Part shown: positions 60,759 to 64,000 of the stretch, piece by piece | Numbering within the stretch: position 1 is the first letter of the stretch | Layout of the letters: each line of letters opens with the position of its first letter | Assembly (NCBI GenBank): GCA_002070105.1 | Contig: MWCQ01000003.1 | Span: forward strand, 1 to 64,000 | Length of the DNA: 64,000 bases | Direction of reading: 5' to 3' | From: Firmicutes bacterium ADurb.Bin193 | Lineage (GTDB): Bacteria > Bacillota > Clostridia > Monoglobales > Firm-18 | Program-made: the position numbers and the translations under genes | The notes under the pieces: generated by a model | Seen by the model: the letters and a program-made list of their open reading frames with translations, nothing else | What the model was told of the DNA's origin: nothing | The model's database searches: none

Positions 60759-63752
60759 ATGCAAACGATTTATCTTACTCTTGCAATTTACCTGATATTT
60801 TTCGCTCTTATTTACAGCTTATTATACGAAAAGGACAGCAAAAAAAATATAAAACGAAATACCGATGTCTACCTTCTTTTAGCTTTTGCATTGGTCTTTC
60901 GTTTTATTATTTCCACATCCGTCGAGGGCCACTTAACTGATATAAGCTGTTTCAAAAGCTGGGCTTTAAGGCTTGCGGCTGTCGGTACGCGTGATTTTTA
61001 CGCACCCGATTATTTTGCTGATTATCCTCCGGGCTATATGCTCTTTTTGTATGTGATCGGAAAGATTGCAAAGCTGTTTAATCTTGCGGAGGAACTAAAG
61101 TATTTCACATCTCTTATAAAGCTTCCCGCCATGGTTGCCGATGCGGTGTTTGGACTGGTGCTTTATAAGGCCGCGGCTGAAAACCAGACGAAAAAAGCTT
61201 CCCTAACGCTTACCGCAATTATGGTTTTGTGCCCCGCGATTATAATAAACTCTGCAATCTGGGGGCAGATTGACTCTGTTTTCTCACTGTTCATTGCGCT
61301 GTCGCTTTTGTGTATCTATAAAAAGAGATTCCTTATGGCGGCGTTTTTATATACCTTCAGTGTTCTTATAAAGCCGCAGTCCCTTATGGTTGCACCGGTA
61401 TATCTTTTTACCTATCTTGAAACGGCTGACTGGAAAATGATCGGCAAAAGTATTCTTATCGCCGCCGCAACCGTTATTGCCGTTGCGCTCCCCTTTACGC
61501 GCGGCTTTAACTTTATGTGGCTTATCGACAAATACTCTAAAACCCTTTCATCATATCCGTATGCCACGATTAATGCCTATAACCTTTTCGCCTTTTTCGG
61601 CTATAACTGGGCTGACATCAGCAGAAAATTCCTGTTTTTCCCCATATCCGTATGGTCATACATTGCCATAGGGGTAACCGTGGCATTCTCGGCATGGTTT
61701 TACTTTAAGGCGAAGGACAGGGCAAAGATTTTTTACACCGCATATCTGATTATTACCGTTATGTTTACAATAGGCGTGAAAATGCATGAGCGTTATTTGT
61801 TCCCCGCGCTTTTCTTTTTGGGGCTTACCTATGTGTTTGTAAAGGATAAAAGGCTGATTTTCCTTCTTATCGTTCAGGCCTCGGCGCACTATCTTAATGT
61901 CGGTGATGTCTTTTTAAGCAACATAACCAGCGGGGACATACATAAGGGCATAATTGTTCTGTCATCTCTTATACATATTGCGGCACTTATATGGTCTTTA
62001 TACCTTGCGCGTGATATTTTTCTGCCCCGCTCCGATGTCAGGGGGCAAAAGGCTGTTGTTCAATCCGAGGGGACTGGGACGGCAAAGCTCGTCAGGCTTG
62101 ATATAATAATTATGACGGCGATAACCCTCATTTACGGTGTTGTTGCCTTTACCGGACTCGGTGATACCAAGGTGCCGCAGACTTTTTCGAAGATAGGCGA
62201 CGGCTTTGTTGCCGACTTGGGAAAGCCGCAGGATATCGGCAGTATTATGATGTATCTCGGGATCGGCTCCGGTGAGTATTTAATAGAACAATCCGACGAC
62301 GGAGTGATATGGGAGGAATATTCGACGCTTAAACACTCCTCGGTTTTTATGTGGAACAGGGCGTCAAAGAATACCTCGGCGCGCTATTTAAGATTTTCTT
62401 CTAACGACCCGTCCCTATCCTTCGGCGAGGTCGGGATTTTTTCTCAGGACGGCGAAAGGCTTTTTGCAGTGGCGCATACCACCCTGCCCGAAGCGTTTGA
62501 CGAGCAGGACGCCGTAGTCAAAAAGCCTTCTTACATGAACGGCACTTACTTTGACGAGATTTACCATCCGAGGACAGCGTATGAGATACTCCATCGCCTC
62601 GCTCCCTACGAAACGACCCACCCCCCTTTGGGCAAGCTGATTATGTCGGTGGGTATTATGATGTTTGGCATGACTCCGTTCGGCTGGCGCTTTATGGGCA
62701 CGCTTTTCGGCGTTTTGATGGTTCCGCTTTTTTACCTGATGTGTAAAAAGTTTGTGAGGCGCACGGATATTTCGGCGATTGCCACAATTATTTTCGCCTT
62801 CGACTTTATGCACTATTCCCAGACGAGGCTTGCAACCGTAGACAGCTATGCCGTATTTTTTATAATGCTTATGTACTACTTTATTTGGGAATACTATAAT
62901 ATAGATTTTAACAGGGAGTCCCTAAAAAAAGGACTGATTCCCCTTGCGCTTTGCGGAATATTCTTCGGAATCGGCGCCGCTACAAAGTGGATTTGCCTTT
63001 ACTCAGCGCTTGGGCTTGCCGGAATAATGCTTATCGTTTGGATAAGGGCGTTCTTTGAAGGTCATAAATATCCTGACTTCAACAAAAAACTTATTGGGAC
63101 GATTTTGTGGTGTATTGTGTTTTTTGTGCTGATTCCCGCGGCTGTGTACTTCGCCTCATACCTTCCGCAGATACGGTATGACCTTCACTCCAGAACACCT
63201 GTGGGGTATGTGATTCAGAACCAGAAATATATGCTTGATTACCACAGCAATGTCACGGACCCCCACCCATACTCCTCCGAATGGTACGAGTGGATTGTCG
63301 ACAAGCGGCCTCTGTGGGCGTATATTGATGCGGAGCTTAAAACACAAAACATTATATCAAGCATCTCATCCTTCGGAAACCCTGCGGTGTGGTGGGGAGG
63401 ACTTGCCGCCATATTCGGATGTATATATCTGGGGATAGTAAGAAAAAGCAGGGCGGCTGTGTTTATTCTTATCGCATATCTGTCCCAGCTTGTGCCCTGG
63501 ATTCCGATTAAGCGTGTTTTGTTTATTTACCACTACTTTGCCTGCGTGCCGTTTTTGGTTCTGGCAATCGCCTGCGGGATTAAATATATGCTTGAAAACA
63601 AAAGTCTGAAGATGAGGACTGTTTATGCCTACTGCGCAATTTGTGTGGGACTGTTTATTATGTTTTATCCCGTTATAACCGGAACACCCGTTAGCCCGCG
63701 GTATATATCGGGCGTATTAAAGTGGTTTGATTCATGGACCTTTATGAATTAG
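60759..63752 (+). CDS. Very large GT-C/PMT glycosyltransferase with discoidin-like insert
   Basis: This 997-residue membrane protein has two GT-C halves. The N-terminal half (about 1-430) has many membrane segments and the loop SCFKSWALRLAAVGTRDFYA then DYPPGYM, like mannosyltransferase/EpsG-type GT-C proteins. Residues about 470-590 form a beta domain of F5/8 (discoidin) character (DIGSIMMYLGIGSGEYLIEQ; SARYLRFSS). The C-terminal half (about 600-997) is a protein O-mannosyltransferase (PMT) type: DEIYHPRTAYEIL, PYETTHPPLGKLI, FGWRFMGTLFG, QTRLATVDSYAVFF. It uses polyprenyl-phosphate sugar to glycosylate proteins or polymers. An ATG at 60660 has no ribosome site and precedes the promoter; GGGGGATGATGGT supports 60759. 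Confidence 0.85.
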   Translation: MQTIYLTLAIYLIFFALIYSLLYEKDSKKNIKRNTDVYLLLAFALVFRFIISTSVEGHLTDISCFKSWALRLAAVGTRDFYAPDYFADYPPGYMLFLYVIGKIAKLFNLAEELKYFTSLIKLPAMVADAVFGLVLYKAAAENQTKKASLTLTAIMVLCPAIIINSAIWGQIDSVFSLFIALSLLCIYKKRFLMAAFLYTFSVLIKPQSLMVAPVYLFTYLETADWKMIGKSILIAAATVIAVALPFTRGFNFMWLIDKYSKTLSSYPYATINAYNLFAFFGYNWADISRKFLFFPISVWSYIAIGVTVAFSAWFYFKAKDRAKIFYTAYLIITVMFTIGVKMHERYLFPALFFLGLTYVFVKDKRLIFLLIVQASAHYLNVGDVFLSNITSGDIHKGIIVLSSLIHIAALIWSLYLARDIFLPRSDVRGQKAVVQSEGTGTAKLVRLDIIIMTAITLIYGVVAFTGLGDTKVPQTFSKIGDGFVADLGKPQDIGSIMMYLGIGSGEYLIEQSDDGVIWEEYSTLKHSSVFMWNRASKNTSARYLRFSSNDPSLSFGEVGIFSQDGERLFAVAHTTLPEAFDEQDAVVKKPSYMNGTYFDEIYHPRTAYEILHRLAPYETTHPPLGKLIMSVGIMMFGMTPFGWRFMGTLFGVLMVPLFYLMCKKFVRRTDISAIATIIFAFDFMHYSQTRLATVDSYAVFFIMLMYYFIWEYYNIDFNRESLKKGLIPLALCGIFFGIGAATKWICLYSALGLAGIMLIVWIRAFFEGHKYPDFNKKLIGTILWCIVFFVLIPAAVYFASYLPQIRYDLHSRTPVGYVIQNQKYMLDYHSNVTDPHPYSSEWYEWIVDKRPLWAYIDAELKTQNIISSISSFGNPAVWWGGLAAIFGCIYLGIVRKSRAAVFILIAYLSQLVPWIPIKRVLFIYHYFACVPFLVLAIACGIKYMLENKSLKMRTVYAYCAICVGLFIMFYPVITGTPVSPRYISGVLKWFDSWTFMN

Positions 63753-63889
63753 GTCCGATAAAATTTCAGGTAGGAATTTCGACTATATATGTCGAATATA
63801 TAATACGGAAATCTAAAACACAAAAAGGGCTCTTATGACCGAAGTGCCGACGGTATCGGTTGCTTTTTGTAAGACGGGTTGTGATTACG

Positions 63890-64000
63890 ATGAGAAATAT
63901 TGATGTGAAAACAATAACGGACACGGTGGCAAGGCTTTGCATTGATGCAAACCGCTACCTATGTCCGGATATAAAGGCCGCGCTTGAAAAAGGCCTGAAG
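63890..64000 (+). CDS. Fumarate hydratase alpha subunit (class I), N-terminal part
   Basis: The first 37 codons (MRNIDVKTITDTVARLCIDANR, YLCPDIKAALEKGLK in two parts) match the start of the alpha chain of [4Fe-4S] class I fumarase/tartrate dehydratase. The gene runs off the window end, so the iron-sulfur cysteines are not visible. It interconverts fumarate and malate and would connect with citrate synthase and the Na+-pump genes. The ribosome site is weak (GGGTTGTGATTACG). Confidence 0.82.
   Translation, partial: MRNIDVKTITDTVARLCIDANRYLCPDIKAALEKGLK

Noticed and set aside
1-64000. tRNA or rRNA genes
   Set aside because: No cloverleaf-like GGTTCGAATCC/CCA segments or conserved rRNA blocks were noticed on either strand by eye; short ones could be missed without a computed scan.

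Overview
The window looks like the chromosome of an anaerobic, probably spore-forming member of the Clostridia (Bacillota). The evidence is strong AGGAGG ribosome sites, SLH-anchored surface proteins, an S-layer-like protein, a SpoIIQ-like M23 protein, a Na+-pump decarboxylase subunit pair, the start of a two-subunit class I fumarase, and the order rpmG-secE-nusG-rplK-rplA-rplJ-rplL. I cannot name the genus. No rRNA, tRNA, CRISPR array or prophage was found. A transposase tail at the extreme left edge is the only clear mobile DNA.

Layout. (1) 1-2.7 kb: IS remnant, a membrane-anchored protein of unknown function and an SLH protein. (2) 2.9-7.7 kb, minus strand: a compact peptide-modification operon made of a PqqD-like protein, an S26-type peptidase, an ABC exporter, a secreted protein, a 54-residue precursor-like peptide and an HPr-kinase-like kinase. 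It resembles the accessory half of paeninodin-type lasso clusters, but the lasso protease and cyclase are absent. (3) 8.0-9.3 kb: a cupin and an intact HD-GYP phosphodiesterase. (4) 9.4-26.6 kb, minus strand: a long exopolysaccharide locus with Pel-like parts (PelF-like GT4, PelG-like membrane protein, GH114 hydrolase), two paralogous GT-C-like membrane proteins, a GT2/DUF2304 pair, a degenerate HD-GYP protein, three proteins with DivIVA-like N-termini (one fused to GGDEF/EAL) and two MORN-repeat proteins. Next to it are a LytTR regulator (26.9 kb), a secreted GH114 protein (27.8 kb) and an NHL-repeat surface protein (30.1 kb). (5) 32.5-36.5 kb: a class A PBP with C-terminal MORN repeats and a MetH-like protein lacking B12 domains. 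(6) 36.6-43.3 kb: the ribosomal protein/nusG operon with L10- and L1-type RNA control sites, then rsmG, the SpoIIQ-like protein and citrate synthase. (7) 43.4-46.6 kb: a cobalamin-riboswitch-like leader controlling an SLH-anchored, intrinsic-factor-like protein and a DUF4430 lipoprotein. (8) 46.7-53.8 kb: a CorA-type transporter with a 23-codon leader peptide, phosphoglucomutase, hicAB, rsmI, an M20 amidohydrolase and mscL. (9) 53.8-64 kb: two SLH/S-layer proteins, oadB-oadG, a very large GT-C/PMT protein and the start of fumarase alpha.

How it fits together. Much of the window concerns the cell surface: polymer synthesis and export, c-di-GMP turnover, SLH display and PMT-type glycosylation. 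The LytTR regulator, both c-di-GMP enzyme genes and the NHL surface protein share a GTTACA/TTACATT promoter element, which suggests one regulon. The strongest candidates for undescribed biology are the lasso-like but cyclase-less kinase/PqqD peptide operon, the Pel-like locus that may be organised by DivIVA-like coiled coils, the PBP-MORN fusion, and the acidic/proline leader peptide whose stop codon overlaps the corA ribosome site.
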